Assembly: GCF_023712105.1 (NCBI RefSeq) | Contig: NZ_JAMLJI010000004.1 | Span: forward strand, 186,001 to 250,000 | Direction of reading: 5' to 3' | Source of the DNA: Larsenimonas suaedae | GTDB lineage: Bacteria; Pseudomonadota; Gammaproteobacteria; Pseudomonadales; Halomonadaceae | DNA length: 64,000 nucleotides | Shown here: positions 51,728 to 61,561 of the stretch, in pieces | Numbering within the stretch: position 1 is the stretch's first letter | Layout: each line of letters starts with the position of its first letter | Position numbers and translations under genes: made by a program | Notes under the pieces: model-generated | Told to the model about the DNA's origin: nothing | The model's database searches: none | What the model saw: the letters and a program-made list of their open reading frames with translations, nothing else

Positions 51728-52547
51728 GTCGATCGGTCGTTGGACGTGTCTCGTTGTGTCGCTTGCCATGGCGCTTGGGGTGGGTACGCAGGCCCAGGCC
51801 CAGTCAGCGCCTCGCACTCAGCCGCTGCCCGGCAAGGCCTCGCTCGATGAGGTGGTGCCGGCCCACGCCGACCCACGAAGCGGCTCGCCTGCCCATTGGG
51901 CGCCGCCGGTCGATGACAAGGCGGCCTATCACACCGTGCGGCTGGACCGGCTCGAGTATCAGGGCACAGGCGACAGTGAGGCCTACGTTTGGGACGCCGA
52001 GGCCTGGTGGGGCAATGACCGCCACAAGCTCTGGCTCAAGACCGAAGGCGAGGGCGATTGGCGCACAGGCGAGCGGGATCACGCCGAAGTACAGGCGCTT
52101 TACAACCGGATGTGGGACGACTTCTGGGATCTTCAGGTCGGTCTGCGTCACGACATCGACCCCCATCCAAGCCGAAGCTATGGCGTATTCGGGCTTCAGG
52201 GGCTGGCGCCGTACGGCATCGATACCGAAGCGTCGCTGTTTGTGAGCGAGCGCGGGGACACCAGTGCGCGGCTCGAACTCGAGTATGAGTGGCTGATTAC
52301 CCAGCGCTGGGTGCTATCGCCCCGTCTTGAAGTCAACGCCTCTGCCCAGCGCGTGGATGAGCTCGAGATCGGTCAGGGCATTACCACCAGTGAGACCGGC
52401 CTCAGGCTCGGCTACGACGTTACCCGGCAGGTATCACCCTACGTGGGCATCAGCTGGCAGAACACCTACGGTGAAACCCGGCGCATGCGCGACCGGGACG
52501 AGGCTGACCGGTTCGCGGTCGTGGCCGGCATCAGCGCCTGGTACTGA
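51720..52547 (+). CDS. copB: Copper resistance outer membrane protein CopB
   Basis: The 275-aa precursor has a signal peptide (AQAQA, cleavage near residue 27). The mature part is beta-barrel-like with CopB signatures: ERLEYQG-type DRLEYQGTGDSEAYVWDAEAWWGND near residue 80, LWLKTEGEGDW, then LQVGLRHDIDPHPSRSYGVFG and VSPYVGISWQNTYG. The N-terminal Met/His-rich segment found in many CopB proteins is missing here, so it is a short form. Its start lies inside the end of copA with AAGGAG upstream. Confidence 0.92.
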   Translation: MRESIGRWTCLVVSLAMALGVGTQAQAQSAPRTQPLPGKASLDEVVPAHADPRSGSPAHWAPPVDDKAAYHTVRLDRLEYQGTGDSEAYVWDAEAWWGNDRHKLWLKTEGEGDWRTGERDHAEVQALYNRMWDDFWDLQVGLRHDIDPHPSRSYGVFGLQGLAPYGIDTEASLFVSERGDTSARLELEYEWLITQRWVLSPRLEVNASAQRVDELEIGQGITTSETGLRLGYDVTRQVSPYVGISWQNTYGETRRMRDRDEADRFAVVAGISAWY

Positions 52548-52657
52548 CGCAAGTGCCTGCGTGTACGACCGAGTGCGGAACGTTTTCGTAATCCCTGCGT
52601 GGCTCGACTAGGCTGAACGGCTTGATTTGAGACCGACGATAATGGGGGATGCGCGTT

Positions 52658-53557
52658 ATGCGAGAGCGTCAACGGCTGGCGAGCGTCGCTGTGGTAGTGA
52701 TCGGCGCCCTCTGGGGGCTTTACTGGTGGCCGGTGCGCGCACTCGAGGGCACGGTGCTCGAGGGCGCGTGGGGCACGCTCCTGATCGTTTTGATGTCGGC
52801 GCTGGTGCTTTCGCCGGTGGCGCTCACGCGCTGGCGCGAGCTCAGGGACAGTCAGCTTTCAACCCTTTTGGTCATCGCGCTCGGGGGCGCGGGGTTCGCG
52901 CTTTATTCCATTGGCCTGAGCTACGGGCGTGTGGCCATCATCATCCTGATGTTCTACCTGACCCCGGTGTGGAGCACGCTGATCGGTCGCCTGCTCGGCT
53001 GGCCGACGCCCTGGCTTCGCTACGCGGTCATCGCGCTTGGCATGGCGGGCCTTCTTCTGGTGTTGAGCGGGGGCGAGTCGCTTCCACTGCCGCGCTCGCT
53101 CGGAGATTGGTTCGGCCTGGCCTCCGGATTCATGTGGGCGGTGTGCTCGATCGGCATGCAGCTTCGTCGCGTCCCGAGCGCGATGACCTCGACCTTCGTG
53201 TTCTCGCTCGGAGCGGTGGCGATGTCACTGGTGCTTGCCCTGACGATGGGCGCGCCGGTGTCGGCGCTGGGGGCGGTCGACTGGGGTGGAAGCTGGTACT
53301 GGGTCGCACTGCTTGGCGTTGTGTGGTGGGCGGTGATGCTGTCGGTGCTGTTGTGGGCCAATACGCATCTGGAGCCTGCGCGACTGGCGATCCTTTTGAT
53401 GAGCGAGGTCATTGTCGGCGTGTTTTCCGCCGCGCTCTGGGCCGGAGAGCCACTGGGGGCGGTGGAAATGATCGGCGGCGCGCTGGTCGTTGGCGCCGCG
53501 CTTTTGGAAGTGATGCCGGTACGACGCGGCGCGGCCCGCCCCCGAACGCGTCATTGA
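52658..53557 (+). CDS. EamA/DMT-family transporter
   Basis: The 299-aa protein has ten membrane helices arranged in two EamA repeats (about residues 5-135 and 145-285). Motifs include GALWGLYWWPVRALEG near 15 and LEPARLAILLMSEVIVGVFSAALWAGE near 248. DMT family members export amino acids, nucleobases or drugs; the substrate is not evident. GGGGG seven to nine bases upstream supports the chosen ATG rather than one three codons earlier, which would abut it. It is convergent with hmp. Confidence 0.9.
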   Translation: MRERQRLASVAVVVIGALWGLYWWPVRALEGTVLEGAWGTLLIVLMSALVLSPVALTRWRELRDSQLSTLLVIALGGAGFALYSIGLSYGRVAIIILMFYLTPVWSTLIGRLLGWPTPWLRYAVIALGMAGLLLVLSGGESLPLPRSLGDWFGLASGFMWAVCSIGMQLRRVPSAMTSTFVFSLGAVAMSLVLALTMGAPVSALGAVDWGGSWYWVALLGVVWWAVMLSVLLWANTHLEPARLAILLMSEVIVGVFSAALWAGEPLGAVEMIGGALVVGAALLEVMPVRRGAARPRTRH

Positions 53558-53588
53558 CGCAAGGGCAGGCCGCGCGTGAGCGCCTGAA

Positions 53589-54764
53589 TCAGGTGGTCTG
53601 ATCGTTCAAGGGGCCGAAGCACTCGTAGTGGCGGCGTGCCTCGGGCACGCCGAGGGCATCGAGGGTGTGCTCGACGTCGATCATGAAGGCGTTGGGGCCG
53701 GTGAAGTAACAGGTCGGTTGCGCCGCCAGCGGCAACAGGTCAGAAAGCGTTGAGCGGTCGATGTGGCCTTTTTCGGGCGCGCCGTCGGGGGCCTGACTGA
53801 AGCGGTAGTGCACCTCGAGCTGACCGGGGTAGCGGGTTTTAAGTGCTTCGAGCTCGTTTTTGAACGGGCAGTGCTCGGGGTGGGTCGCGCCGTGGAGATA
53901 GCTCACCTGCCGGCCCTGGGCGAGCGCCTGACGGGCAAGGGTAATCATCGGTGTCTGGCCGATACCGGCACTGACCAGTGCCACCGGCGCCGTACGGCGA
54001 TCAAGCGTCAGAAGGCCAATCGGCGGGCAGAGATGCAGGGTGTCGCCCACCGCCATCTCGTCATCCAGATAACGGCTCGCCTTGCCAAGGCTCTCTTTTT
54101 TAACGGTGATCTGGTAGTAGGGTGCATCGACCGGGCCGGTCAGGCTGTATTGGCGGTACAGCCGGGTGCCTTCAAGCGTCAGGCGAAGACCGAGGTACTG
54201 GCCGGCCTCAAACGCTGCAATCGGCTTGTCATCGTGGGGGGTAAAGCGCAGTGACACGACGCCTTCATCTTCTTCGATGCGCTCGCTGAGCACGAACGGA
54301 CGCCAGCCCCGCCAGCCGCCGCGCTTGATGTCGTTGTCGTGATAGATCCGCTCTTCCCGAGCAATCAGGTCATTGGCCATCGCCCAGTAAAGCGCACCCC
54401 AGGCGTCTTCCACCTCCGGCGTGAACGCCTCGCCCAGCACCTCGCCTGCGGTTTCGAGCAGGCACTCACCCACGATGCGGTAATGCTCCGGCTCTATCTG
54501 AAGGGCCGCGTGCTTGTGCGCGATGGTGCCGAGAATGCCGTCGAGGGCCTCGTTGTCCTCGTAGTTCATCACATACGACACGATGGAGTTGCCCAGCGCG
54601 CGCGGCTGGGCGCCGGTCTGTTGATGGCGCGGATTGAACAGCGGCGCGATTTCAGGGTAGCGCGCGAACATCATCGGGTAGAAGCGGGTGGTGATGGTGG
54701 TGATATGCTGCGCGACCACGGGGGCGGTGTCGGCGATAATCTGGCGCTGAGCGAGGGTGATCAT
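53589..54764 (-). CDS. hmp: Flavohaemoglobin (nitric oxide dioxygenase)
   Basis: Hmp turns nitric oxide and O2 into nitrate using NAD(P)H. The 391-aa protein has a globin domain with distal Y29 and proximal H85 (AHKHAAL), then an FAD domain with RQYSLTG near 202, and an NAD domain with VSAGIGQTPMITL near 265 and the C-terminal ECFGPL. All family catalytic residues are visible. Its promoter is a sigma-54 type with two NorR-like palindromes between it and divergent norR, which fits nitric-oxide induction. Confidence 0.95.
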   Translation of the reverse strand: MITLAQRQIIADTAPVVAQHITTITTRFYPMMFARYPEIAPLFNPRHQQTGAQPRALGNSIVSYVMNYEDNEALDGILGTIAHKHAALQIEPEHYRIVGECLLETAGEVLGEAFTPEVEDAWGALYWAMANDLIAREERIYHDNDIKRGGWRGWRPFVLSERIEEDEGVVSLRFTPHDDKPIAAFEAGQYLGLRLTLEGTRLYRQYSLTGPVDAPYYQITVKKESLGKASRYLDDEMAVGDTLHLCPPIGLLTLDRRTAPVALVSAGIGQTPMITLARQALAQGRQVSYLHGATHPEHCPFKNELEALKTRYPGQLEVHYRFSQAPDGAPEKGHIDRSTLSDLLPLAAQPTCYFTGPNAFMIDVEHTLDALGVPEARRHYECFGPLNDQTT

Positions 54765-54802
54765 GGCAGTCTCCGGACGTTTGAAGGATGTACATTAGTT
54801 GG

Positions 54803-54818
54803 AGCAATAAATGTGCCA
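54803..54818 (-). promoter_or_regulatory. Sigma-54 promoter of hmp
   Basis: On the minus strand, TGGCAC, five bases (ATTTA) and TTGCT match the sigma-54 consensus TGGCACN5TTGC(A/T) at every position. It lies 39 bases before the hmp start. Sigma-54 polymerase needs an activator, here NorR from the divergent gene. Confidence 0.85.
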
Positions 54819-54859
54819 ATGTATAACGCCTTGATTTTTAATAGCTTTAGTGCCGCCAT

Positions 54860-54876
54860 GTTGTTTTTTATACAAC
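54860..54876. promoter_or_regulatory. NorR-type site A
   Basis: GTTGT, seven bases and ACAAC form an inverted repeat. Its core is GT-N7-AC, the published NorR motif. Confidence 0.7.
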
Positions 54877-54883
54877 GCCTGGC

Positions 54884-54900
54884 GATGTCGAATGGACATC
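54884..54900. promoter_or_regulatory. NorR-type site B
   Basis: GATGTC, GAATG and GACATC form a perfect 6-bp inverted repeat with a GT-N7-AC core. Its centre is 24 bases from the centre of site A. It lies just 10 bases before the norR start, so bound NorR could also repress its own gene. Confidence 0.7.
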
Positions 54901-54910
54901 AGGTGTCTAA

Positions 54911-56416
54911 ATGACAACGATTTATCTCGAGATCCAGAACCTTTTGAACCGGCTCGCGCGTAATGAAACGCCGTCCTGGCAGCCGCTTCTCGATGCGCTG
55001 CTCAAGCAGTATCCGGGCGACGCCGCGACCCTGATGGTGCGTGAGGGGAACGCGCTGATGCCGGTGGCCGTGCGCGGGCTGCCAAGCGATGTGCGCGGCC
55101 GGGCGTTTCAGCTCGATGCCCATCCACGGCTTGCCGTGATTGCCAAGGCCGAGGGCGTGCACCGGTTCGCCCCGGACGACCCCTCGCCTGACCCGTTCGA
55201 TGGGTTGATCAATACCGAGGGTGATGCGCTTCATGTGCATGACTGCATGGGCGTGGCGCTTCGCGGTCAGGGCCGCATGATCGGCATGCTGACGCTTGAT
55301 GCGCTCGAGGCCGGGCAGTTCGATAGCATCGATTATGATGAACTCGGGGCCATGGCCGGGCTTTTGGGGGCAAGCCTTGATATGGCGCTGTGTGCCCGTC
55401 AGACCCGGGCGCAGCTCAAGGATGTATTGAATCGAAGCGGGGCGGGGCTGCCCGCGCAGTCGCTCACCTGGCGAAGTAATGTCATGCGCCAGCTCGATGA
55501 TGAAATCGCGCTGGTCGCCCAAAGTGAGATGAGTGTTCTGATTCAGGGCGAGACCGGGGTCGGCAAGGAGCGCATCGCGACCCAGGTGCACGCGCGCTCG
55601 CCGCGCCGCGATGGCCCCCTGATCAAGCTCAACTGTGCGGCGCTGTCGCCGTCGCTGATCGAAAGCGAGCTGTTTGGCCACGTCAAGGGCGCCTTCTCCG
55701 GCGCGTTTTCCTCTCGCCGCGGGCACTTCGCGCTGGCCGATGGCGGCACGTTGTTTCTCGATGAAGTGGGGGAGCTGCCGCTGGCGCTTCAGCCCAAGCT
55801 CCTGCGCGTGCTGCAGGAGGGCGAGTATCAGCCGCTTGGCAGTGAGCACACCCGCACCACCAGCGTTCGGGTGGTCGCCGCCACCAACCGGGATCTCGAA
55901 CTCGAGGTGGCCGAAGGGCGTTTTCGGGCCGATCTCTATCACCGTCTGTGCGTGTATCCGCTGGTGGTGCCGCCGCTTCGGGCCCGGGGAGAGGATGTGT
56001 TGCTGCTGGCCGGCACCTTTCTGGAGGAAAATCGCAGCCGGTTCGGGCTTCGAAATCTGCGCCTCTCCACAGGCGCCGAGGCGGCGCTTGCGGATTACTG
56101 CTGGCCCGGTAACGTGCGCGAGCTCGAACACGTGTTAAGCCGGGCGACCCTGAAGGCGCGGCCCCGGCCCGGAGACGTTCTGACGCTCACGGCCGATCAC
56201 CTCGATCTTGCCCTGGGCGGCGCCACGGCGGCAGTGCCGGCGCCTGCGCGCGAGGAAACCGCCCAGCCGCTTCGCGAAGCCGTCGATGATTTTCAGCGCC
56301 GTCACATCGATGCCGTATACACCCAGTGCGATGGCAACTGGGCGGAAACCGCGCGTCGGCTCGGGCTTGATCGCGGCAATCTGCACCGTCTGGCGAGTCG
56401 GCTCGGCCTCAAGTAG
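54911..56416 (+). CDS. norR: Nitric-oxide-responsive sigma-54 activator NorR
   Basis: The 501-aa activator has an N-terminal GAF domain (residues 20-170), an AAA+ domain (185-430) and a C-terminal Fis-type helix (about 455-500, WAETARRLGLDRGNLHRL). Residues near E. coli NorR iron ligands are present (R73/R85, D97, C112). Walker A is GETGVGKE near 214. The loop that contacts sigma-54 reads GAFSGA (in KGAFSGAFSS) instead of the usual GAFTGA. It is divergent from hmp, the presumed target. Confidence 0.92.
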   Translation: MTTIYLEIQNLLNRLARNETPSWQPLLDALLKQYPGDAATLMVREGNALMPVAVRGLPSDVRGRAFQLDAHPRLAVIAKAEGVHRFAPDDPSPDPFDGLINTEGDALHVHDCMGVALRGQGRMIGMLTLDALEAGQFDSIDYDELGAMAGLLGASLDMALCARQTRAQLKDVLNRSGAGLPAQSLTWRSNVMRQLDDEIALVAQSEMSVLIQGETGVGKERIATQVHARSPRRDGPLIKLNCAALSPSLIESELFGHVKGAFSGAFSSRRGHFALADGGTLFLDEVGELPLALQPKLLRVLQEGEYQPLGSEHTRTTSVRVVAATNRDLELEVAEGRFRADLYHRLCVYPLVVPPLRARGEDVLLLAGTFLEENRSRFGLRNLRLSTGAEAALADYCWPGNVRELEHVLSRATLKARPRPGDVLTLTADHLDLALGGATAAVPAPAREETAQPLREAVDDFQRRHIDAVYTQCDGNWAETARRLGLDRGNLHRLASRLGLK

Positions 56417-56536
56417 GAAACCCACCGGTTTCGTGAATGAGCCTGATCGCAGCCCGAGTGGCTGAAGCGGCGTTGTTAATACTTTACAATCCGCCGCCCG
56501 GGCGTCAGCCCGGATTCAGTTCACATAGGACGGCTC

Positions 56537-57946
56537 ATGTCATCACAGGCAACTTCCAACGATTTCAAACGTACGATGCAAAGCCGGCATCTGGTCATGC
56601 TCTCGCTGGGTGGCGTGATCGGAACCGGCCTCTTTCTGAGTTCGGGGTATACGGTCAATCAGGCAGGCCCGCTGGGGGCGATCATCGCCTATCTGATCGG
56701 TGGGCTGGTGGTCTATCTGGTCATGATGTGTCTTGGCGAGCTGGCCGTCGAAATGCCCGAGACCGGCTCGTTCAACACGTACGCTACCCGCACCATCGGC
56801 CCGGGCACCGGCTATACCGTGGCCTGGCTCTACTGGCTGACCTGGACGGTGGCGCTTGGCTCCGAGTTCACCGCCGCCGGGCTTTTGATGCAGCACTGGT
56901 TCAGTGATGTGCCGGTATGGGTCTGGAGCGCGCTGTTTGCCGCCATCATTTTTTTACTCAACGCCTTTTCCTCGCGGGTGTTCGCTGAAACCGAGTTCTG
57001 GCTCTCCCTGATCAAGGTGCTGACGGTGCTTGCGTTCATCGTGATCGGCGCCGCCGGCATCTTCGGGCTGACGCCCGCCGCGCAAGGCCACGGCGCGCCG
57101 CTTTTAAGCAATTTGACCGCCGATGGCTGGTTCCCGACCGGCGTCATGCCGATCCTGATGACGATGCTTGCGGTGAGCTTTGCCTTTTCGGGGACCGAGC
57201 TGATCGGCATTGCCGCCGGGGAAACCGTCGAGCCTGAAAAGAACGTGCCGCGCGCGATCAAGGCAACGCTCTGGCGGCTGATCATCTTTTTCGTCGGCAC
57301 CATCATCGTGATTGCCGCGCTGTTGCCGTGGCAGGAAGCCAGTGTGCTCGAAAGCCCGTTTGTCGCGGTGTTTTCGCGCACCGGCATTCCCTACGCGGCC
57401 GACATCATGAACTTCGTCATCATCACCGCACTTTTGTCGGCGGCCAATTCCGGACTTTATGCGGCCTCGCGCATGCTGTGGTCGCTTGCCGAGCAGAAGA
57501 CGCTGCCGCAGATGTTCGGTCGTGTTACCCGCGGCGGCGTGCCGTTGAACGCCATCATTTTCAGCATGATCGGCGGGCTGTTCTCGCTGCTGTCGAGCCG
57601 GTTCGCACCGGATACGGTCTACATCGCGCTGGTGTCGATCTCGGGTTTTGCCGTGGTGGCAGTGTGGATGGTGATCGCGGCCAGCCAGTTCATGTTTCGA
57701 CGCCAGTACCTCGCCGCCGGTCATGACCCGGCGCGCCTTGGCTATCGCGCGCCGCTGTACCCGCTGGTGCCGCTGCTGGCGTTCGGGTTCTGCGCGCTGT
57801 CCTTGATCGGCATCGCCTTCGACCCCTCCCAGCGGGTCGCGCTCTATTTCGGGCTGCCGTTCGTGGCCCTGTGTTATTTGATGTATTACCTGACGCGGCC
57901 CGAGGTACCGGGCAACGCGCAGCCTGAGGAGAGACCCCATGACTGA
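56537..57946 (+). CDS. mmuP: Amino-acid permease, probable S-methylmethionine transporter
   Basis: The 469-aa APC-superfamily permease has twelve helices. It starts with [21 protein letters not shown] (residues 17-37), the AAT-family signature, and continues with [14 protein letters not shown] near 215 and an [11 protein letters not shown] segment. Close relatives carry aromatic amino acids, lysine or S-methylmethionine. The mmuP assignment rests on the 8-base overlap with a homocysteine S-methyltransferase gene that uses S-methylmethionine. AGGACGG precedes the ATG. Confidence 0.85.
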   Translation: MSSQATSNDFKRTMQSRHLVMLSLGGVIGTGLFLSSGYTVNQAGPLGAIIAYLIGGLVVYLVMMCLGELAVEMPETGSFNTYATRTIGPGTGYTVAWLYWLTWTVALGSEFTAAGLLMQHWFSDVPVWVWSALFAAIIFLLNAFSSRVFAETEFWLSLIKVLTVLAFIVIGAAGIFGLTPAAQGHGAPLLSNLTADGWFPTGVMPILMTMLAVSFAFSGTELIGIAAGETVEPEKNVPRAIKATLWRLIIFFVGTIIVIAALLPWQEASVLESPFVAVFSRTGIPYAADIMNFVIITALLSAANSGLYAASRMLWSLAEQKTLPQMFGRVTRGGVPLNAIIFSMIGGLFSLLSSRFAPDTVYIALVSISGFAVVAVWMVIAASQFMFRRQYLAAGHDPARLGYRAPLYPLVPLLAFGFCALSLIGIAFDPSQRVALYFGLPFVALCYLMYYLTRPEVPGNAQPEERPHD

Positions 57947-58901
57947 CCCGATCAAGACGCTTCTGGCCGAGACGCCCTTTGCGGTAGTGGATGGGGCGCT
58001 TGCCACCGAGCTCGAGCGGCTCGGCTGCGATTTGAACGACAGCCTGTGGTCAGCGCGGGTGCTGTCTGAAGCGCCCGAGTTGATCACGAAGGTGCATCGC
58101 TCGTATTTCGAGGCCGGTGCCGACATCACCATCACCTCGAGCTACCAGGCCACGTTCGAGGGGTTCATGGCGCGCGGCATGAGCCATGACGAGGCCCGCG
58201 CGCTGATCCAGCGCTCGGTCGCGCTTGCCGTTGAGGCGCGCGATGCGTTCTGGGCCGAGCAGGCTGATTCAACGCGCGCCCGCCCATTGGTGGCGGCGTC
58301 CATCGGCCCGTACGGCGCCTATCTGGCCGACGGCTCGGAGTACCGAGGCGATTACGCGGTAGGCGAGGACGCGTTGGTGGCGTTTCATCGTCCGCGAATC
58401 GAGGCGCTTGTTGAGGCGGGCGCGGATCTGTTTGCCTGCGAGACGCTGCCGTCATTAGTGGAAGCGCGGGCGCTGGTGCGCGTGCTGTCGGAGTTTCCTG
58501 CGGCGCGGGCCTGGATCACGTTTTCAGCCAAGGATGACCGGCACATCAGCGACGGCACGCCGATTGCCGAGTGCGCGGCGTTTCTTAACGGTCAGCCTCA
58601 GGTGGTCGCGACCGGCGTCAACTGCACCGCACTCCGGTTCATCGAGCCGCTGCTGGTCGCGATGGCGTCCGTCACCGACACGCCGCTGGTGGTCTACCCC
58701 AATTCCGGCGAGCAGTACGACCCGACAACCAAGCAGTGGCACGGAAGCGATGACGCCGACTGCGCGCATGACGGTTCGGCGTTTTCCGCGCTGGTGCCGC
58801 TGTGGCTGAGCGCCGGCGCCCGGCTGATCGGCGGCTGCTGTCGCACAGGCCCTGAGGACGTCAAGGCCATCGCCGCGCTTCGAGACGAGCTCGATTCATA
58901 G
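57939..58901 (+). CDS. mmuM: Homocysteine S-methyltransferase
   Basis: MmuM makes two methionines from S-methylmethionine and homocysteine. The 320-aa zinc enzyme has an N-terminal [11 protein letters not shown] block, zinc ligands in GVNCTA near residue 225 (first Cys) and [10 protein letters not shown] near 300 (paired Cys), and [13 protein letters not shown] near 64. It begins inside the end of mmuP, with GAGGAG upstream. A strong terminator follows. Confidence 0.94.
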   Translation: MTDPIKTLLAETPFAVVDGALATELERLGCDLNDSLWSARVLSEAPELITKVHRSYFEAGADITITSSYQATFEGFMARGMSHDEARALIQRSVALAVEARDAFWAEQADSTRARPLVAASIGPYGAYLADGSEYRGDYAVGEDALVAFHRPRIEALVEAGADLFACETLPSLVEARALVRVLSEFPAARAWITFSAKDDRHISDGTPIAECAAFLNGQPQVVATGVNCTALRFIEPLLVAMASVTDTPLVVYPNSGEQYDPTTKQWHGSDDADCAHDGSAFSALVPLWLSAGARLIGGCCRTGPEDVKAIAALRDELDS

Positions 58902-58921
58902 CGCCAGGGTATCGATTGAAC

Positions 58922-58945
58922 GGCCGCCCACAGGGCGGCCTTTTT
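58922..58945 (+). terminator. Intrinsic terminator of mmuP-mmuM
   Basis: An 8-bp GC stem (58922-58929 with 58933-58940) with an ACA loop is followed by TTTTT at 58941-58945. It lies 20 bases past the mmuM stop. Confidence 0.92.
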
Positions 58946-59112
58946 GTGTTCGGCACCGGTCGATGGTGCGTTAAAGAGCGGTTGATCGCGCGTACATGGC
59001 GCAGACAACAATGAGCAGGGGCGAATATACGATGCTGGTCTGGTCGTCAGTGCGCTTAAATACAGGGCGTGGCTGAGGCCCTTTTCCGTAGCGTTTACCG
59101 AGGTTCGATTTT

Positions 59113-59997
59113 ATGCATGCACAACGCGTTCCCCTTTGGCCGGTCGGCTTGCTGATGGTGTCCATGATGTCGATTCAGGGCGGGGCGTCGCTTGCCAAGC
59201 AGCTGTTTCCGATGGTCGGTGCCTCGGGGGCGACCGCATGTCGCTTGATTGCCGGGGCGCTTTTGCTGTTGCTGGTGTTGAGGCCCTGGCGCAAGCGCCC
59301 GAGCGCGCGGGACTGGAAGCTGCTGACGGTCTACGGTGTTTCGCTGGGTGTCATGAACTATCTGCTGTATCAGTCGATCGACCGCATTCCGCTCGGCATC
59401 GCGGTGGCGCTCGAGTTTACCGGGCCGCTGGCGGTGGCGACGCTCAAGTCTCATCGGGTCGTGGATCTTTTGTGGGTGGCACTGGCGCTTGGCGGCATCG
59501 TGCTTTTGATGCCGCATGACAGCCTGAACGGCTCGCTCGACCCGCTCGGGGTGGCGTTCGCGCTCGGGGCGGGGGCGTGCTGGGGCATCTACATCTGGTT
59601 CGGTCAGAAGGTCGGCACCGATTTCGGCGCCGAAGGCGTAGCGATCGGGGTGACGATCGCCGCGCTTGTGATCGCACCGATCGGGCTTGCCCAAAGTGGC
59701 TTCGAGGGCTTCAGCTGGAACATTGTGCCGCTGGTGGCAATGGTGGCGCTCCTTTCGACGGCGCTGCCCTATGCCCTTGAGATCATCGCGCTCAGGCACT
59801 TGCCGACCACCATGTTCGGTACCCTGATGAGTCTCGAGCCGGCGCTTGCGGCCTTGTCGGGGCTTCTGTTTCTGGCCGAGTTCCTGACGCTCGTTCAATG
59901 GCTTGCCATCAGCGCCATCATGGCGGCGTCCATCGGCACCACGCTTACCGGGCGCTCGCGGAACAAGTCCTGGGAAAGCGCGCCCGTGCCGGATTGA
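59113..59997 (+). CDS. rhtA: RhtA-like threonine/homoserine exporter (EamA family)
   Basis: The 294-aa protein has ten helices and two EamA repeats. It starts like RhtA (residues 1-40 with MMSIQGGASLAKQLFP) and has the family block ALEFTGPLAVA near 97-107 and LEPALAALSGLLFL near 237. RhtA exports threonine and homoserine. The start follows CGAGG. It stands alone between two terminators. Confidence 0.88.
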   Translation: MHAQRVPLWPVGLLMVSMMSIQGGASLAKQLFPMVGASGATACRLIAGALLLLLVLRPWRKRPSARDWKLLTVYGVSLGVMNYLLYQSIDRIPLGIAVALEFTGPLAVATLKSHRVVDLLWVALALGGIVLLMPHDSLNGSLDPLGVAFALGAGACWGIYIWFGQKVGTDFGAEGVAIGVTIAALVIAPIGLAQSGFEGFSWNIVPLVAMVALLSTALPYALEIIALRHLPTTMFGTLMSLEPALAALSGLLFLAEFLTLVQWLAISAIMAASIGTTLTGRSRNKSWESAPVPD

Positions 59998-60172
59998 GTG
60001 TGACTGAAGTGGAGTAGTGACTGAGTGCTTATCCGGGGGCGGGCGTACACCACGGATCAAGGTCGTTCTGGCCCGACTGGATTCGGATCTTTTTAAAAAA
60101 AGCGCATGGCCAAGTAGTGTCTGCGCGTGTCAGCGCCGGGGGCGAAAGGCGCCGGCATAGGAGAGGGTATCA

Positions 60173-61480
60173 ATGACGTCTGTATGTTCCAGCGCCTCCG
60201 CGGCCACCGGCGCGCCGGTCAATTCGACCGGAAAGGTGGTCGCCGCCAGCCTGATCGGGACCACGATCGAGTTCTACGATTTCTATATCTACGGCATCGC
60301 CGCGGCGCTGGTCATTGGCCCGATGTTCTTTCCGGCGACCTCCGAGGCCGCGCAATCGATGGCGGCGTTCATGAGTTTCGGGCTGGCGTTTCTGGCGCGC
60401 CCGCTGGGAGCGTTCATCTTTGGCCATTTCGGTGACCGGCTCGGGCGCAAGACCACACTGGTGGCAAGCCTCATGCTGATGGGCGGGTCGACGGCGCTGA
60501 TTGGCTGTCTGCCCGGGTATGACCATTGGGGCGTCATGGCCCCGCTCGCCCTATGTGTGCTGCGGTTTTGCCAGGGCCTTGGGCTTGGGGGCGAGTGGGG
60601 CGGTGCGGCGCTGCTTGCCACTGAAAACGCGCCCGAGGGCAAGCGGGCGTGGTTTGGGATGTTCCCACAGCTCGGTCCGTCGTTAGGTTTCCTGCTGGCC
60701 AATGGTGTGTTCTGGGGGCTATTGGTGATGTTGGGCGAGGAGGCGTTCAAGGACTGGGGCTGGCGACTGCCGTTTCTGCTCAGTGCCGTGCTGGTTGCGG
60801 TCGGGCTCTTCGTTCGAATGAGCCTGAGTGAGTCCGCCGTCTTTACCAAAGCCAGTGCTTCGGCATCTGCCGAGCCCCGGCTTCCGTTTATGGATGTGAT
60901 GGCGCATCACAAGCGTCCCCTGCTGCAAGGGACGTTTGCGATGGTGGCGTGCTACGCGCTTTTTTACACCAGTGCGGTGTTTGCGCTGAGTTATGGCACT
61001 CGAAGCCTTGGCTATGACAAGCAGGCGTTTCTTGGGCTTTTATGCATCGCGGTGGTGTTCATGGCCATCATGACGCCCATTTCCGCAGCGCTTTGTGACC
61101 GGCTTGGCCGCAAGCCGGTATTGATCGCGGGAATGCTGATTACCATTGCCTCCGGACTGTCGCTCGGGCCCTGGCTCGGTAGCGGAACCACGGTTGGGGC
61201 ACTTGCGTTTCTATGTCTGTCGCTTGGCGCCATGGGACTGATCTTCGCGCCGATGGGGGCGCTGTTGCCGGAGCTGTTTCCGACCCGTGTGCGCTACACC
61301 GGGGCCTCGGCGGCCTACAATCTGGCCGGCATTCTCGGCGCGTCCGTGGCGCCCTGGGTCTCGGAGCTCTTGGTGGCACACGGTGGCTTGAGCTGGGTGG
61401 GTGGCTACGTCAGCGTCATGGCGCTGGTGAGCCTGTTGGCGGTACTGACCCTTCGTGAAACGCGCACCGGCACGCTTTGA
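60173..61480 (+). CDS. MHS-family MFS metabolite:proton symporter
   Basis: The 435-aa protein has twelve helices and the MHS signatures GTTIEFYDFYIYG near residue 29, GHFGDRLGRKTTL near 83 and RFCQGLGLGGEWGGAALLATE near 126-146. Relatives include ShiA (shikimate), ProP and KgtP. The substrate cannot be told from sequence. Start context GGAGAGGGTATCA is good. It is convergent with pepP and separated from it by a hairpin. Confidence 0.92.
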   Translation: MTSVCSSASAATGAPVNSTGKVVAASLIGTTIEFYDFYIYGIAAALVIGPMFFPATSEAAQSMAAFMSFGLAFLARPLGAFIFGHFGDRLGRKTTLVASLMLMGGSTALIGCLPGYDHWGVMAPLALCVLRFCQGLGLGGEWGGAALLATENAPEGKRAWFGMFPQLGPSLGFLLANGVFWGLLVMLGEEAFKDWGWRLPFLLSAVLVAVGLFVRMSLSESAVFTKASASASAEPRLPFMDVMAHHKRPLLQGTFAMVACYALFYTSAVFALSYGTRSLGYDKQAFLGLLCIAVVFMAIMTPISAALCDRLGRKPVLIAGMLITIASGLSLGPWLGSGTTVGALAFLCLSLGAMGLIFAPMGALLPELFPTRVRYTGASAAYNLAGILGASVAPWVSELLVAHGGLSWVGGYVSVMALVSLLAVLTLRETRTGTL

Positions 61481-61504
61481 GCATGAGTGTCCGTATGAAC
61501 TGAA

Positions 61505-61542
61505 CGCGCCGGCACGCCTCTCATCGAGCGCTTGCCGGCGCG
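61505..61542. terminator. Hairpin between the MHS transporter and pepP
   Basis: A perfect 10-bp stem (61505-61514 with 61533-61542) has an 18-base loop. It sits between convergent stops. The long loop and lack of T run make it a weaker candidate. Confidence 0.45.
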
Positions 61543-61561
61543 ATATGCCCGCCTTTTTTCC

